Origin: Clostridiales bacterium
GTDB lineage: Bacteria; Bacillota; Clostridia; Christensenellales; Borkfalkiaceae
Assembly (NCBI GenBank): GCA_015069285.1
Contig: SVIX01000003.1
Location: 1-64,000, forward strand
Length of the DNA: 64,000 nucleotides
Direction: 5' to 3'
Made by a program: the position numbers and the translations under genes. Under the pieces are notes generated by a model, which worked only from the letters and a program-made list of their open reading frames with translations, was not told the origin of the DNA and ran no database searches. Shown in pieces: positions 10,130-20,584 of this stretch (the first letter of the stretch is position 1; every line of letters begins with the position of its first letter).

Positions 10130-11791
10130 ATGATTAAAGACACGATAGTAGAAGGATTCCACAACGCGCCTCACCGCTCGTTGTATCACGCATTAGGACT
10201 TACCGAAGAAGAACAAAGACGCCCGCTTATCGGCGTCGTTTGCTCGTATAACGAAATCGTACCCGGGCATATCAATTTAGATAAAATCGCCCAAGCGGTA
10301 AAATTAGGGGTTGCGATGGCGGGCGGTACGCCTATTATGTTCCCTGCTATTACCGTTTGCGACGGTATCGCGATGGGGCATACGGGTATGAAATATTCGC
10401 TCGTTACGCGTGATTTGATAGCCGATTCCACCGAAGCGATGACGCTTGCGCACGGTTTTGACGGGCTCGTAATGATTCCCAACTGTGATAAGAACGTACC
10501 CGGACTTTTGATGGCGGCGGCGCGGTTGAATATACCTACCGTGTTCGTTAGCGGTGGTCCTATGCTTGCAGGAAGAGTGAACGGTAAAAAGCGTTCGCTT
10601 TCGAGTATGTTCGAGGCAGTCGGCGCGTACAACGCAGGCAAAATCAACGAGGAACAACTCACCGAATTTGAACGCAAAGTATGTCCTACCTGCGGTTCGT
10701 GTTCGGGTATGTATACGGCGAATTCTATGAACTGCTTGACGGAAGTTTTGGGTATGGGCTTAAAAGGCAACGGCACGATTCCCGCCGTGTATTCCGCGCG
10801 TATCGAGCTTGCCAAACACGCGGGTATGCAAGTAATGGAACTCGTCAAAAAGAATATCCGTCCGCGCGATATTATGACGGCGAGCGCGATTAAAAACGCA
10901 ATTACGGCGGATATGGCGCTCGGTTGTTCGACGAACAGTATGTTGCATTTACCGGCTATCGCCAACGAATGTGGCGTGCCGTTTGATTTGGACGAGGTCA
11001 ACGCAATCAGCGAAAGAACGCCTAATTTATGTCATCTTGCGCCGGCTGGTCCTACTTATATGGAGGACTTGAACGAGGCGGGCGGGGTTCACGCCGTACT
11101 TAAAGAATTGGAAAAACTCGGCTTGTTGGATACTTCCGTTTTAACCTGTACGGGCAAAACGCTGAAAGAAAATTTAGAGGGCGTGGAAAATTTGGACGAG
11201 GAAGTTATCCGAAAACCCGAAAACGCGTTTGGCAAAACGGGCGGTATCGCCGTATTAAAGGGCAATCTTGCGCCTGACGGATGCGTGGTAAAACGCGCGG
11301 CGGTGGCAAGCGAAATGCTCGTCCACGAAGGCCCTGCCAAAGTATTCGAAAGCGAAGAGGAATGTATTTCCGCAATTTACGGCGGTAAAATCGTCAAAGG
11401 CGACGTAGTGGTAATACGCTACGAAGGACCTGCAGGCGGACCGGGTATGCGTGAAATGCTCTCCCCCACCTCCGCGATTGCGGGTATGGGTTTGGATAAA
11501 GACGTCGCGCTCATTACCGACGGTAGATTTTCGGGCGCAACGAGAGGCGCGTCTATCGGACACGTTTCCCCCGAAGCGGTATCGGGCGGGGTGATTGCGT
11601 ACGTGAAAGACGGGGATAGAATTGCTATTGATATTCCTAATTATAAAATCGAATTGAAAGTATCCGACGAAGAACTCGCAAAACGCAAGGCGGAAATGCC
11701 GATAAAGAAAAAGCAAGTTACGGGGTATTTAAAACGTTACGCTGAGCAAGTGAGTTCGGCGGACAAAGGCGCGATTATCAATCGAAATTAA
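10130..11791 (+). CDS. ilvD: Dihydroxy-acid dehydratase
   Basis: This 553-aa Fe-S enzyme dehydrates dihydroxyisovalerate and dihydroxymethylvalerate to the 2-oxo acids. The cluster cysteines are in [12 protein letters not shown] and [19 protein letters not shown]. The [14 protein letters not shown] and GGRFSG-like [15 protein letters not shown] motifs are present. The ATG at 10130 follows ACGAGGAAAAATT and gives the standard [18 protein letters not shown] start. The open frame further upstream is repeat sequence. Confidence 0.96.
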   Translation: MIKDTIVEGFHNAPHRSLYHALGLTEEEQRRPLIGVVCSYNEIVPGHINLDKIAQAVKLGVAMAGGTPIMFPAITVCDGIAMGHTGMKYSLVTRDLIADSTEAMTLAHGFDGLVMIPNCDKNVPGLLMAAARLNIPTVFVSGGPMLAGRVNGKKRSLSSMFEAVGAYNAGKINEEQLTEFERKVCPTCGSCSGMYTANSMNCLTEVLGMGLKGNGTIPAVYSARIELAKHAGMQVMELVKKNIRPRDIMTASAIKNAITADMALGCSTNSMLHLPAIANECGVPFDLDEVNAISERTPNLCHLAPAGPTYMEDLNEAGGVHAVLKELEKLGLLDTSVLTCTGKTLKENLEGVENLDEEVIRKPENAFGKTGGIAVLKGNLAPDGCVVKRAAVASEMLVHEGPAKVFESEEECISAIYGGKIVKGDVVVIRYEGPAGGPGMREMLSPTSAIAGMGLDKDVALITDGRFSGATRGASIGHVSPEAVSGGVIAYVKDGDRIAIDIPNYKIELKVSDEELAKRKAEMPIKKKQVTGYLKRYAEQVSSADKGAIINRN

Positions 11792-11797
11792 AAGAAA

Positions 11798-11868
11798 GGC
11801 GTCACATCACTTGGTTGATTTTTTACGGAAAAACACAAAAAAAAATAGATTTTTCGTTCATCAACCAT
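11798..11868. repeat. Degenerate copy of the MITE-like palindrome
   Basis: It starts GGCGTCACATCACTTGG, continues with the TTGATTTTTTACGGAAAAAC and AATAGATTTTT segments of the full element, and ends at CATCAACCATTG, so the right terminal repeat is missing. It lies between ilvD and the inserted GH78 gene and forms most of the latter's upstream region. Confidence 0.65.
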
Positions 11869-11889
11869 TGCAAAAAGAAGGAAGAAAAG

Positions 11890-14175
11890 ATGGAGATATT
11901 TAAAAGCGCGAATTGGATTACTTGCGCATTGGCAAACGAAGGTTCGGCGATAGCTTTTTATCGTAATTTGTCCTTTTCAGGAAAGGTTAAAATGGCGGAT
12001 TTATACGTATCCGCCGTCGGCGTATACGATTTGTTTATCAATGGAAAAAAGATAGACGAAAACTATATGAAACCGGGGTTTACGAGCTATAAAAACCGTT
12101 TACAGTATCAGCATTTTTCCGTGGCCGAGCATTTGAACGGAAACGCCGAAATTCGCATAGAGGCAGGAGCGGGTTGGGCGGTAGGTCATCATATGCATCA
12201 AATAAACGGCGTATCGCCGAAAAACCTGTTTTCCAAAGAAATTGCCGTTATTGCTACGCTTACGGGCGAATACGAAGACGGCAGAACGTTCGTTTTTCAA
12301 ACGGACGGGGATTGGAACGCGCGTTCGACGGAGGTGCTTTTCTCGGATATATACGAAGGTGAAACGGTAGATTTTACTAAGCCCGTCGTAGAGTACGGAA
12401 AGGCGCAAATCACGCAAATACAAACCAATCTCGTCGCGCAAATCGGGGAGGGCGTAGTGGAAAACGAACGCCTTACTCCGATAGCGGTTATTACCACGCC
12501 CAAAGGAGAAACGGTTCTTGATTTCGGACAAAACTTAACGGGCGTCGTGGAAATGGTCGTCAAAGGGAAGGAAGGGGATAAAATTTCCTTTTCCTGCGCG
12601 GAAGTTTTGGATAAGGACGGGAATTTTTATAACGACAATTACCGTTCGGCAAAAAATCAAATGACGTACGTAGTAGACGGAAATTTGCGTACGTTAAAGC
12701 CTAAATTCAGCTTTCAAGGTTTTCGCTATATTCGTTTGGACGAAAAACCTGAAGATTTTTTTGAAAAACTGCAAAGCGTTTGCGCGATTGTATTGCATAC
12801 GAAAATGAAACGTACGGGATACTTTGTCTGCGGAAACGAAAAGATAAATCAATTATACCACAATATCATTTGGGGTCAAAAAAGCAATTATTTGGATATC
12901 CCCACCGATTGTCCGCAACGGGACGAACGGCTTGGCTGGACGGGCGACGCGCAGGTATTTTGTCGTACGGCGTCCTATAATTTCGACGTGCGGAATTTCT
13001 TTAAAAAATGGCTTGGCGACGTTCGTCTTGAACAAACGGAAGACGGAGAAGTCCTCGGCGTCGTTCCGCAGTTAATCGACCGTAAATTATTTTCCACGCG
13101 TATAAGCGCGGGTTGGGGGGATTGTATTACGATAATTCCCTACGAGTTATACCGCGTATACGGGGATAAATCGTTTTTGTCGGAAAATTTCGACGCGATG
13201 CAAAAATGGGTGGAATATATCCGTCGTACGGGCGATAATGAATATTTATGGCTTACGGGTTACCATTACGGCGATTGGCTCGCAATGGACGAGGGAATGG
13301 AAGACTCGTACGTGGGCGCAACGTCTAACGATTTGGTTGCCTCCGCCTTTTACGCGTACTCGGTGGAATTGTTGGTGAAAGCAGGGAAAGCGTTAGGCAA
13401 AGATATGCGCGAATACGAGCAATTACGTCAAAATATTAAAAAGGAATTTTGCGCGTACTTTATGCCCGAGGGCGAACTTTTAGAAGAGTATCCTTACACG
13501 GAAAAAATTCCTAAAGGGAAAAAATCGGGGTGTGACGCGGTGAGAAAGGGCTTAACGCAAACTGCGGTGACGCTGATATTACAATTCGCGCTTTATAAAG
13601 ACGAAACGCAAAAAACGGCGCTTGCGAAAAAATTGGACGAACTTATCGAGGCGAACGGCGGTAAAATGACGACGGGATTTTTAGGTACGCCCTATCTTTT
13701 ACACGCTTTGACGGAAACGGGTTACGTTAAACGCGCGTACGACGTCTTTTTCCGTGAAGACAATCCGTCTTGGCTGTATTCGGTCAATCACGGCGCAACG
13801 ACGATGTGGGAGCATTGGAACGGCATAAAAGAGGACGGGTCGTTTTGGAGTACGGATATGAATTCGTTCAATCACTACGCGTACGGCGCGGTAGGCGATT
13901 GGATGTACGAAACCGTTGCGGGGATAAAGATAAAAGAGGGAGGAGAAGGTTTTGAAAAAATTTATCTCGCGCCCCATCCCGATAAACGGCTTGGTTTCGT
14001 CGATTGTTCGATTGATAGCGTAAAGGGCAAAATCGAAAGCAAGTGGCGTTATATAGACGACGGTATAAAATTTGAATTTAACGTACCTTACGGGGTAGAC
14101 GCGGAAATCCGTTTGCCTGACGGACAAAGTGAACGGGTAACGGGTGGAAACTATACGTATTTTGTGAAAAATTAA
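11890..14175 (+). CDS. Alpha-L-rhamnosidase, GH78 family
   Basis: This 761-aa glycosidase is predicted to release terminal alpha-L-rhamnose from glycans or glycosides. The GH78 signature CPQRDERLGWTGD starts at about residue 341; its acidic residues are those used for catalysis in the family. An N-terminal beta-sandwich (WITC, YVSAVGVYDLFINGKKID) and the (alpha/alpha)6 barrel follow in the usual order, with NHYAYGAVGDWMYE near the end. There is no signal peptide, so it should act in the cytoplasm. ATG at 11890 follows AAGGAAGAAAAG. It is shorter than many GH78 proteins and sits, oddly, between ilvD and leuC. Confidence 0.88.
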   Translation: MEIFKSANWITCALANEGSAIAFYRNLSFSGKVKMADLYVSAVGVYDLFINGKKIDENYMKPGFTSYKNRLQYQHFSVAEHLNGNAEIRIEAGAGWAVGHHMHQINGVSPKNLFSKEIAVIATLTGEYEDGRTFVFQTDGDWNARSTEVLFSDIYEGETVDFTKPVVEYGKAQITQIQTNLVAQIGEGVVENERLTPIAVITTPKGETVLDFGQNLTGVVEMVVKGKEGDKISFSCAEVLDKDGNFYNDNYRSAKNQMTYVVDGNLRTLKPKFSFQGFRYIRLDEKPEDFFEKLQSVCAIVLHTKMKRTGYFVCGNEKINQLYHNIIWGQKSNYLDIPTDCPQRDERLGWTGDAQVFCRTASYNFDVRNFFKKWLGDVRLEQTEDGEVLGVVPQLIDRKLFSTRISAGWGDCITIIPYELYRVYGDKSFLSENFDAMQKWVEYIRRTGDNEYLWLTGYHYGDWLAMDEGMEDSYVGATSNDLVASAFYAYSVELLVKAGKALGKDMREYEQLRQNIKKEFCAYFMPEGELLEEYPYTEKIPKGKKSGCDAVRKGLTQTAVTLILQFALYKDETQKTALAKKLDELIEANGGKMTTGFLGTPYLLHALTETGYVKRAYDVFFREDNPSWLYSVNHGATTMWEHWNGIKEDGSFWSTDMNSFNHYAYGAVGDWMYETVAGIKIKEGGEGFEKIYLAPHPDKRLGFVDCSIDSVKGKIESKWRYIDDGIKFEFNVPYGVDAEIRLPDGQSERVTGGNYTYFVKN

Positions 14176-14190
14176 AAGGAAGAAAGTATT

Positions 14191-15456
14191 ATGGGAATGA
14201 CAATGACGCAAAAAATTCTTGCAAAACACGCAGGATTGGAAAAGGTCGAGGCAGGACAACTCGTACTTGTTAATTTGGATAGAGTATTGGGCAACGATAT
14301 TACCTCGCCCGTAGCGATAAAAGAATTTGAGCGTATCGGCGCGAAAAAGGTGTTCGATAAAGAAAAAGTAACGATGGTAATGGACCATTTTGCGCCCAAT
14401 AAAGATATAAAAGCGGCGACGCAATGTAAAATGTGTCGCGATTTTTGCGACGAACATCAAGTTACGCATTTTTACGACGTGGGCAGAATGGGTATAGAGC
14501 ACGCGCTCTTACCCGAAAAAGGCTTGGTGTTACCGGGCGACGTCGTTATCGGCGCGGACTCGCATACTTGCACGTACGGCGCGCTCGGCGCGTTTTCGAC
14601 GGGCGTAGGGTCGACGGATATGGCTTGCGGAATGGCGACGGGCAAGGCTTGGTTTAAAGTGCCGTCGGCGTTGAAGTTCACGCTGAAAGGTAAGTTAAAT
14701 AAATACGTATCCGGGAAAGACGTGATTTTGCATATTATCGGTAAAATCGGCGTGGACGGCGCGTTGTATAAATCTATGGAATTCGTTGGCGAGGGCGTTC
14801 AATCGCTCACCGTTTACGATAGACTTACTATTTCTAATATGGCGATAGAGGCAGGCGCGAAAAACGGTATTTTCGAGGTGGACGAGCAAACGGTGGCGTA
14901 CGTCAAAGAGCGTTCGGATAGAGAATTTACAATTTATCAAGCGGACGCGGACGCCGTATACGACGAAACGTACGAAATTGATTTAAGTCAAATCAAACCG
15001 ACGGTGGCGTTCCCGCATTTGCCCGAAAACACGAGAACCTTTGATGAAATCGGGGAAATTGCAATCGACCAAGTCGTGATTGGGTCTTGCACCAACGGGC
15101 ATTATAAAGATTTAGCCGAGGCGGCGGAAATTTTTAAAGGAAGAAAGGTAGCAAAGCGCGTCCGCGCGATTATCATTCCTGCGACGCAGGATATTTATCT
15201 TAAAGCGGTGGAAAACGGGCTTGTGAAAATTTTCATCGAGGCAGGCTGTATCGTATCCACGCCCACTTGCGGACCTTGTTTAGGCGGATATATGGGTATT
15301 TTAGCGTCCGGCGAACGGGCGGTTGCGACGACGAACAGAAACTTCGTCGGGCGTATGGGACACGTGGATAGCGAAGTGTATCTTGCTTCGCCTGCGGTGG
15401 CGGCGGCGAGCGCGATTTTAGGAAAAATCGCGCAACCTACGGAGGTGATAAAATGA
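14191..15456 (+). CDS. leuC: 3-isopropylmalate dehydratase, large subunit
   Basis: This 421-aa aconitase-family subunit isomerises 2- to 3-isopropylmalate together with LeuD. Fe-S cysteines are seen in [13 protein letters not shown] and [11 protein letters not shown]. Other family segments are [44 protein letters not shown] and RNFVGRMGH. It matches the roughly 420-aa archaeal/Clostridia-type large subunit. It starts 15 bp after the GH78 gene, behind AAAGGAAG, and overlaps leuD by 4 bp. Confidence 0.96.
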   Translation: MGMTMTQKILAKHAGLEKVEAGQLVLVNLDRVLGNDITSPVAIKEFERIGAKKVFDKEKVTMVMDHFAPNKDIKAATQCKMCRDFCDEHQVTHFYDVGRMGIEHALLPEKGLVLPGDVVIGADSHTCTYGALGAFSTGVGSTDMACGMATGKAWFKVPSALKFTLKGKLNKYVSGKDVILHIIGKIGVDGALYKSMEFVGEGVQSLTVYDRLTISNMAIEAGAKNGIFEVDEQTVAYVKERSDREFTIYQADADAVYDETYEIDLSQIKPTVAFPHLPENTRTFDEIGEIAIDQVVIGSCTNGHYKDLAEAAEIFKGRKVAKRVRAIIIPATQDIYLKAVENGLVKIFIEAGCIVSTPTCGPCLGGYMGILASGERAVATTNRNFVGRMGHVDSEVYLASPAVAAASAILGKIAQPTEVIK

Positions 15457-15947
15457 TTTTTAACGGAAAAGTGATTAAATACGGCGATAACGTGGATACG
15501 GACGTTATTATTCCCGCTCGGTATTTGAATACGATTGATAAAAAGGAACTTGCGTCCCATTGTATGGAGGACTTGGACAAAACGTTTATCAAGCGCGTAC
15601 AGGTTGGGGATATTATGGTAGCGGGCTATAACTTCGGTTGCGGTTCTTCGCGTGAACACGCGCCGATAGCCATTAAAGAAAGCGGTATTTCTCTCGTGAT
15701 TGCCAAAAGTTTTGCGCGTATTTTTTACCGCAATTCTATCAATATCGGTTTGGCGATTGTCGAATGTGCCGAAGCGGTGGATAAAATAGAGGAAGGCGAC
15801 GAAATCGAGGCGGATTTGGATAACGGCGTTATCTATAACCGCACGAAAGGGGAAAGTTATCAAACGCAACCTTTCCCTGCGTTCATTCAAAATATTATCG
15901 TCAACGGCGGTTTGATAGCCTCTATCCAGAAAGGCGAAATAAAATAA
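15453..15947 (+). CDS. leuD: 3-isopropylmalate dehydratase, small subunit
   Basis: This 164-aa swivelling-domain subunit partners LeuC. It has [19 protein letters not shown], the substrate-binding [16 protein letters not shown] and [13 protein letters not shown]. The start codon overlaps the leuC stop (ATGA), a sign of translational coupling. GGAGGTG lies just upstream. The length is normal for the type paired with a 420-aa LeuC. Confidence 0.96.
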   Translation: MIFNGKVIKYGDNVDTDVIIPARYLNTIDKKELASHCMEDLDKTFIKRVQVGDIMVAGYNFGCGSSREHAPIAIKESGISLVIAKSFARIFYRNSINIGLAIVECAEAVDKIEEGDEIEADLDNGVIYNRTKGESYQTQPFPAFIQNIIVNGGLIASIQKGEIK

Positions 15948-15960
15948 GAGGTAGAAAAAA

Positions 15961-17037
15961 ATGATAAAAAAATACGATATAGCCTTACTTCGTGGCGACG
16001 GGATTGGACCTGAAATCGTCGATAGCGCCGTACGCGTTTTGGAGGCGGTGGGTGAAAAATACAATCTTGCGTTTACCTTTACTCCATACCTTATCGGCGG
16101 TTCGGCGATTGACGCGGTGGGCGAACCGTTGCCCAAGGAAACGGTGGAGGGTTGCTTAAACGCCGATTCGGTATTACTCGGCGCGGTAGGCGGTCCGAAA
16201 TGGGATTCTTTGCCTGGACATTTACGCCCGGAAAAAGCGCTTTTAGGGATTCGCTCGGCGATGGAATTGTTTACCAATCTCCGCCCTGCTAAGTTATACC
16301 CTGCGTTAAAGGGTGAATGTCCTTTGCGCGCGGATATCGTAGAGAACGGTTTTGATATTATGATTGTGCGCGAACTTACGGGCGGTATCTATTTCGGTGA
16401 ACGGGGATATCGCGAAGGAAAGTACGGTCAAGAAGCGTTTGATACGGAAAGTTATAGCGAAATGGAAATTGAACGGATTGCGCGCGTAGCCTTTGAAACG
16501 GCGAGAAAACGCCGTAAAAAGTTGACGAGCATCGACAAAGCCAACGTTTTGGAAACTTCCCGTTTATGGCGGAAAATCGTGCACGAAATTGCTAAGGAAT
16601 ACCCCGACGTGGAAGTAAACGATATGCTCGTAGACAACGCGGCGATGCAACTCGTGAGAAACCCGTCGCAATTCGACGTTATCGTTACGAGCAATATGTT
16701 CGGGGATATACTCTCCGACGAAGCGTCGCAAATTACGGGGTCTATCGGTATGTTGCCCTCGGCGTCGCTTGGGAATACTTCGCGCGGATTGTACGAACCT
16801 ATCCACGGCTCTGCGCCCGATATAGCGGGGCAAAACAAAGCGAACCCGATTGCGACTATTTTATCGGCGTCGATGATGTTATTGTACGCCTTCAACGAAA
16901 AGGAAGCGAGCGACGCAATCGTATCGGCGGTGGATAAAGCGTTGAACGAAGGTTTGCGTACGGCGGATTTGGCGCGAGGGGATACGGTTGCTTTGACGAC
17001 CTCGCAAATGACGGACGAAATTATCAAACGGTTATAA
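15961..17037 (+). CDS. leuB: 3-isopropylmalate dehydrogenase
   Basis: This 358-aa NAD-dependent decarboxylating dehydrogenase makes 2-oxoisocaproate. It has the family start [25 protein letters not shown], the substrate arginines around [12 protein letters not shown], the metal-binding [12 protein letters not shown], and [21 protein letters not shown]. It starts 13 bp after leuD. Its stop codon overlaps the next start by one base (TAATG). Confidence 0.96.
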   Translation: MIKKYDIALLRGDGIGPEIVDSAVRVLEAVGEKYNLAFTFTPYLIGGSAIDAVGEPLPKETVEGCLNADSVLLGAVGGPKWDSLPGHLRPEKALLGIRSAMELFTNLRPAKLYPALKGECPLRADIVENGFDIMIVRELTGGIYFGERGYREGKYGQEAFDTESYSEMEIERIARVAFETARKRRKKLTSIDKANVLETSRLWRKIVHEIAKEYPDVEVNDMLVDNAAMQLVRNPSQFDVIVTSNMFGDILSDEASQITGSIGMLPSASLGNTSRGLYEPIHGSAPDIAGQNKANPIATILSASMMLLYAFNEKEASDAIVSAVDKALNEGLRTADLARGDTVALTTSQMTDEIIKRL

Positions 17038-18227
17038 TGGGTATGAAAGACGGTAAACTTGAAAAATTATACGAAAGGCTTTGTCTTACGAGCGTTTTTA
17101 TCGGCGTAACGGAAAAACCGCTCTATAAAGCCTTTTCGGCGTATATAAACGCAGGCGACGGCTACGAAAAAAGAAAGGCGTACGCCTCTTTCGTCGCGCG
17201 CGTATATCAAAACGGCGGAAATCTCTTTGCTTGCGTGCAGAAAGAAATATTCGAAGACGAAAACGCGTATATCAAAGCGGTGGCGCATAAAAAGACGACG
17301 CCTGCTTGCGTGGAGCAATCGGTAAAACGCGAGCTGTCCGCGTTTTCTGCGTTCGCCTCGCTAACCGTCAAAGACTTTGCGGAAGATTTAGGAGTTTTAG
17401 AAGAAGAACTGCCCTCTTTCGACAGTTTTGACGACGATTTATACGAGCGTTATCAAGCCCGCTTGCGCGGAATTGATAAATACGGGTACGGTATTTTCTC
17501 CTCTCAAGGTATGTTCCGTCTTTCCGACGATAAACAAATAGAACCAATCGTAAGCGCGGATAAAATCGGAATGGATAATTTTATCGGCTACGAAGACGAG
17601 CGCGCTAAGGTGGTGGCGAATACCAAAGCGTTCGTAGAGGGAAGACCTGCCGCGAATACCCTTCTTTGCGGGGACGCGGGTACGGGAAAATCCTCCACCG
17701 TCAAAGCGGTGGCAAACGCCTTTTTCGATAAGGGCGTACGCTTGATAGAACTGCGCAAAGATCAGCTTGCGCTTTTACCGCTCGTAATGGGAAAAATTAG
17801 CGGGAATCCGCTTAAATTTATCATTTTTATCGACGATTTGTCCTTTAATCAAAACGACGATAATTTCAGTATGTTGAAGGCGGCGTTGGAGGGCTCGGCA
17901 AGCGCGAAAGCGGAAAACGCCGTTATTTACGCGACGAGCAACCGTCGGCATATCGTTAAAGAGAGTTTTGCCGACAGAGAGGGCGACGACGTGCATATCA
18001 ACGATACCTTGCAAGAAACGCTTTCCCTTTCCGAACGGTTTGGCTTGGTCGTATCCTTCTCCAAACCGAGCAAAGCGTTGTACTTAGAAATCGTCAAGCA
18101 ATTAGCGGAAAAATACGGCGTAAAAACGGACGAAACGCAGTTGTTTATACAGGCGGAAGCCTTCGCTTTAAAAAAGGGTAGCCGTTCGGCGCGTTGCGCG
18201 GAGCAGTTTATCGACAGTTTATTATAA
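17037..18227 (+). CDS. DUF815 family AAA+ ATPase
   Basis: This 396-aa protein has a Walker A motif in LLCGDAGTGKSSTVKAVAN (about residues 209-227), a Walker B region in KFIIFIDDLSFN and a sensor segment ATSNRRHIV, in the order expected for the DUF815 ATPases. The N-terminal 150 residues are helical with no motif I recognise. The role of DUF815 is not established. The gene is translationally coupled to leuB by a 1-bp overlap and precedes ilvA, but nothing suggests a direct part in amino acid synthesis. Confidence 0.85.
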   Translation: MGMKDGKLEKLYERLCLTSVFIGVTEKPLYKAFSAYINAGDGYEKRKAYASFVARVYQNGGNLFACVQKEIFEDENAYIKAVAHKKTTPACVEQSVKRELSAFSAFASLTVKDFAEDLGVLEEELPSFDSFDDDLYERYQARLRGIDKYGYGIFSSQGMFRLSDDKQIEPIVSADKIGMDNFIGYEDERAKVVANTKAFVEGRPAANTLLCGDAGTGKSSTVKAVANAFFDKGVRLIELRKDQLALLPLVMGKISGNPLKFIIFIDDLSFNQNDDNFSMLKAALEGSASAKAENAVIYATSNRRHIVKESFADREGDDVHINDTLQETLSLSERFGLVVSFSKPSKALYLEIVKQLAEKYGVKTDETQLFIQAEAFALKKGSRSARCAEQFIDSLL

Positions 18228-18250
18228 CGAAACAGGAGGAAGAAAAAATT

Positions 18251-19444
18251 ATGCTTACCATAGAAAACGTATACCGTGCTAGCCAAGCGCTCAAAGGCGT
18301 CGCGCGCAAAACGGACGTGTTATACGCGCCGAAATTGGCGGAAGGCGTGGATTTATATTTAAAGACGGAAAACCTGCAAGTGACGGGTTCGTTTAAGGTG
18401 CGCGGAGCGTACTATAAAATGTCGAGGCTTTCCGAAGCGGAAAAGGCGCGCGGTGTTATCGCTTGTTCCGCGGGCAATCACGCGCAAGGCGTTGCGCTTG
18501 CGGCGCAAAAGAACGGTATTAAAGCGGTGATTTGCTTGCCCGACGGCGCGCCGATATCCAAAGTGGAGGCGACCAAAAGCTACGGCGCGGAAGTGTGTTT
18601 GGTAAAAGGCGTGTACGACGACGCTTACCAAAAAGCGTTACAACTCCGCGATGAAAAGGGATATACCTTTTTGCACCCCTTTAACGACGAGGACGTTATC
18701 GCAGGTCAAGGTACGATTGCCTTAGAACTCGCCGAGCAAATCCCCGATTTAGACGCCGTACTCGTGCCTATCGGAGGCGGTGGTTTAATTTCGGGCATAG
18801 CGTATACGATAAAAACGCTCAATCCCCACGTAAAAGTCTACGGCGTGCAAGCGTCGGGCGCGCCGTCCATGAAAAATTCCGTGGAGAACGGCGAAATTCA
18901 AACGCTTGCAGGCGTTTCGACGATTGCCGACGGTATCGCCGTGAAACAACCGGGGGATTTGACTTTCGAGCTTTGCAATAAATACGTAGACGAAATCGTG
19001 ACGGTAACGGACGACGAAATATCCGCGGCGATTTTAGCGCTTATGGAAAAACATAAACTCGTCACCGAAGGCGCGGGCGCAGTACCCGTTGCGGCGGCGA
19101 TGTTTAATAAAGTGGATTTAAAAGGCAAAAAAGCGGTGTGCGTGCTTTCGGGCGGGAATATCGACGTTACCATTCTTTCCCGAGTAATTAAACGCGGACT
19201 TTTAATGTCGGGCAGAAGTTGTCAACTGATGATAGAATTGATGGACAAGCCCGGACAATTAGAAGGCGTAGCGAAAGTGATTGCAACGAACGGCGGAAAC
19301 GTAACTTCCGTGTTGCACGAACGCGCGAACGCAGGCTCGGACGTAAACGGCTGTTATTTGCGCATCGAGTTGGAAACGAGAAACTTCGAACATATCGCGC
19401 AAATCCGCAAAGCTTTGACGGAATCGGGATTTAAATTGATATAA
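18251..19444 (+). CDS. ilvA: Threonine ammonia-lyase with C-terminal ACT domain
   Basis: This 397-aa PLP enzyme deaminates threonine to 2-oxobutyrate, the entry to isoleucine. The PLP lysine is K49 in TGSFKVRGAY. The phosphate-binding loop is PIGGGGLISGI. The ACT domain (about residues 325-397: MIELMDKPGQLEGVAKVIA) is of the short TdcB-like form. The ATG at 18251 follows ACAGGAGGAAG. Its place at the end of a T-box-controlled ilv-leu operon argues for a biosynthetic role, so I use ilvA, although the architecture resembles TdcB. Confidence 0.9.
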   Translation: MLTIENVYRASQALKGVARKTDVLYAPKLAEGVDLYLKTENLQVTGSFKVRGAYYKMSRLSEAEKARGVIACSAGNHAQGVALAAQKNGIKAVICLPDGAPISKVEATKSYGAEVCLVKGVYDDAYQKALQLRDEKGYTFLHPFNDEDVIAGQGTIALELAEQIPDLDAVLVPIGGGGLISGIAYTIKTLNPHVKVYGVQASGAPSMKNSVENGEIQTLAGVSTIADGIAVKQPGDLTFELCNKYVDEIVTVTDDEISAAILALMEKHKLVTEGAGAVPVAAAMFNKVDLKGKKAVCVLSGGNIDVTILSRVIKRGLLMSGRSCQLMIELMDKPGQLEGVAKVIATNGGNVTSVLHERANAGSDVNGCYLRIELETRNFEHIAQIRKALTESGFKLI

Positions 19445-19463
19445 CGTATTGGCGTAAAAAGGA

Positions 19464-19500
19464 CCGTCCGAGCGAAAGGGGCTTCGCTCGGACGGTTATT
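19464..19500. terminator. Bidirectional terminator between ilvA and rubrerythrin
   Basis: CCGTCCGAGCGAA (19464-19476) pairs perfectly with TTCGCTCGGACGG (19483-19495). A-rich and T-rich flanks serve both convergent genes. A smaller CCCCTT/AAGGGG hairpin follows at 19515-19530. Confidence 0.85.
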
Positions 19501-19537
19501 ATATTATATTTTTCCCCTTAAAAAAGGGGTGGAGGTA

Positions 19538-20179
19538 TCAATAGTTTTCCGCTCTTACTTGGAAATAAGCTTGAGGGTGCGCGCAAATCGGGCAAACTTC
19601 AGGAGCGCGTTTGCCAACTACGATATGTCCGCAGTTAGAGCATTGCCATACCGCGTCGCCGTCCTTGGAGAATACCAAATCGCCTTTTACGTTTGCAAGC
19701 AATTTTCTATATCTTTCTTCGTGTTCTTTTTCAATCGCCGCAACGCCTTCGAAAAGGGTAGCAATATCGTCGAACCCTTCTTCGTGAGCAACTTTCGCAA
19801 ATTCCGCGTACATATCCGTCCATTCGTAGTTTTCGCCTTCCGCCGCCTCAAGTAAGTTCTCCGCCGTGGAGGAAATTTCTCCGCCGTTTAAAAGCTTGAA
19901 CCAAATTTTAGCGTGTTCTTGTTCGTTTTTCGCCGTTTCTTCGAAAATGGAAGCGATTTGTACGAATCCTTCCTTTCTTGCTTTGCTTGCGAAATAGGTG
20001 TATTTATTTCTCGCTTGCGATTCGCCTGCAAACGCCGCTTGTAAATTCGCTTCCGTCTTAGAACCTTTCAACGCGGGCTTTTCTTCAAATTTACCGCTTT
20101 GCTTGCATACGGGGCATACTTCAGGCGCTTTATCGCCTTCTGCAATATAGTGACATACCGAACATTCAAATTTTTTCAT
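19538..20179 (-). CDS. rbr: Rubrerythrin with rubredoxin-type sites at both ends
   Basis: This 213-aa non-haem iron peroxidase of anaerobes has three parts. The N-terminus is a rubredoxin-like knuckle pair ([14 protein letters not shown]). The centre is a ferritin-like di-iron domain ([44 protein letters not shown]). The C-terminus is a normal rubredoxin site ([14 protein letters not shown]). The usual rubrerythrin has only one rubredoxin domain. It reduces peroxide in the cytoplasm. A promoter and palindromic operator lie upstream, separated from the gene by a 182-bp repeat in the leader. Confidence 0.93.
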   Translation of the reverse strand: MKKFECSVCHYIAEGDKAPEVCPVCKQSGKFEEKPALKGSKTEANLQAAFAGESQARNKYTYFASKARKEGFVQIASIFEETAKNEQEHAKIWFKLLNGGEISSTAENLLEAAEGENYEWTDMYAEFAKVAHEEGFDDIATLFEGVAAIEKEHEERYRKLLANVKGDLVFSKDGDAVWQCSNCGHIVVGKRAPEVCPICAHPQAYFQVRAENY

Positions 20180-20202
20180 AACCTTTTACCTCTTTTTTTA
20201 TT

Positions 20203-20384
20203 GGCTCTGTCACGTCACTTGGTTGATTTTTTACGGAAAAATCCCACGAAATACGGCGTATTTTGCTCGCTTTCGTACAAGTCAAGTACGCGCGCTCACA
20301 AAATATTTGTCTTTCTTGCATTTTTCTCGTAAAAACACAGAAAAATAGATTTTTTGTTAATCAACCATTCTCTGTGACATAGCC
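20203..20384. repeat. 182-bp MITE-like palindromic element, full copy 2
   Basis: Nearly identical in length and sequence to 1682-1863, with the same GGCTCTGTCAC / GTGACATAGCC ends. It lies between the rubrerythrin promoter and start codon, so it would be transcribed as part of the mRNA leader. It ends about 20 bp before the ribosome site. Confidence 0.85.
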
Positions 20385-20401
20385 TTTTTATTTATTTAGA
20401 T

Positions 20402-20420
20402 TTAGTCTTATTAGGACTAA
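20402..20420. promoter_or_regulatory. Palindromic operator-like site before rubrerythrin
   Basis: TTAGTCTTATTAGGACTAA has 6-bp arms (TTAGTC/GACTAA) around a 7-bp centre. It lies about 12-30 bases downstream of the predicted rubrerythrin transcription start, where a repressor would block elongation. Size and AT content resemble Fur/PerR-type boxes, but it does not match a known consensus closely. Confidence 0.5.
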
Positions 20421-20438
20421 GTTTCATTAAGTAATTAT

Positions 20439-20467
20439 AGTATAATATAAAAAAAAGGATTTGTCAA
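20439..20467 (-). promoter_or_regulatory. Promoter of rubrerythrin
   Basis: On the minus strand TTGACA (20462-20467) and TATACT (20439-20444) are 17 bp apart. The leader to the start codon at 20179 would be about 250 nt, most of it the MITE-like element. Confidence 0.75.
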
Positions 20468-20584
20468 TAGAAATTATGCAAAAAAATAGAAAAATATTAA
20501 AAAAAAGAAAAGTTTACGAAAAGTTTACGAAAATTTCATATAATTGTAATATAGCAGGGATATACTCGAAGGGAGAGCAAGAAG

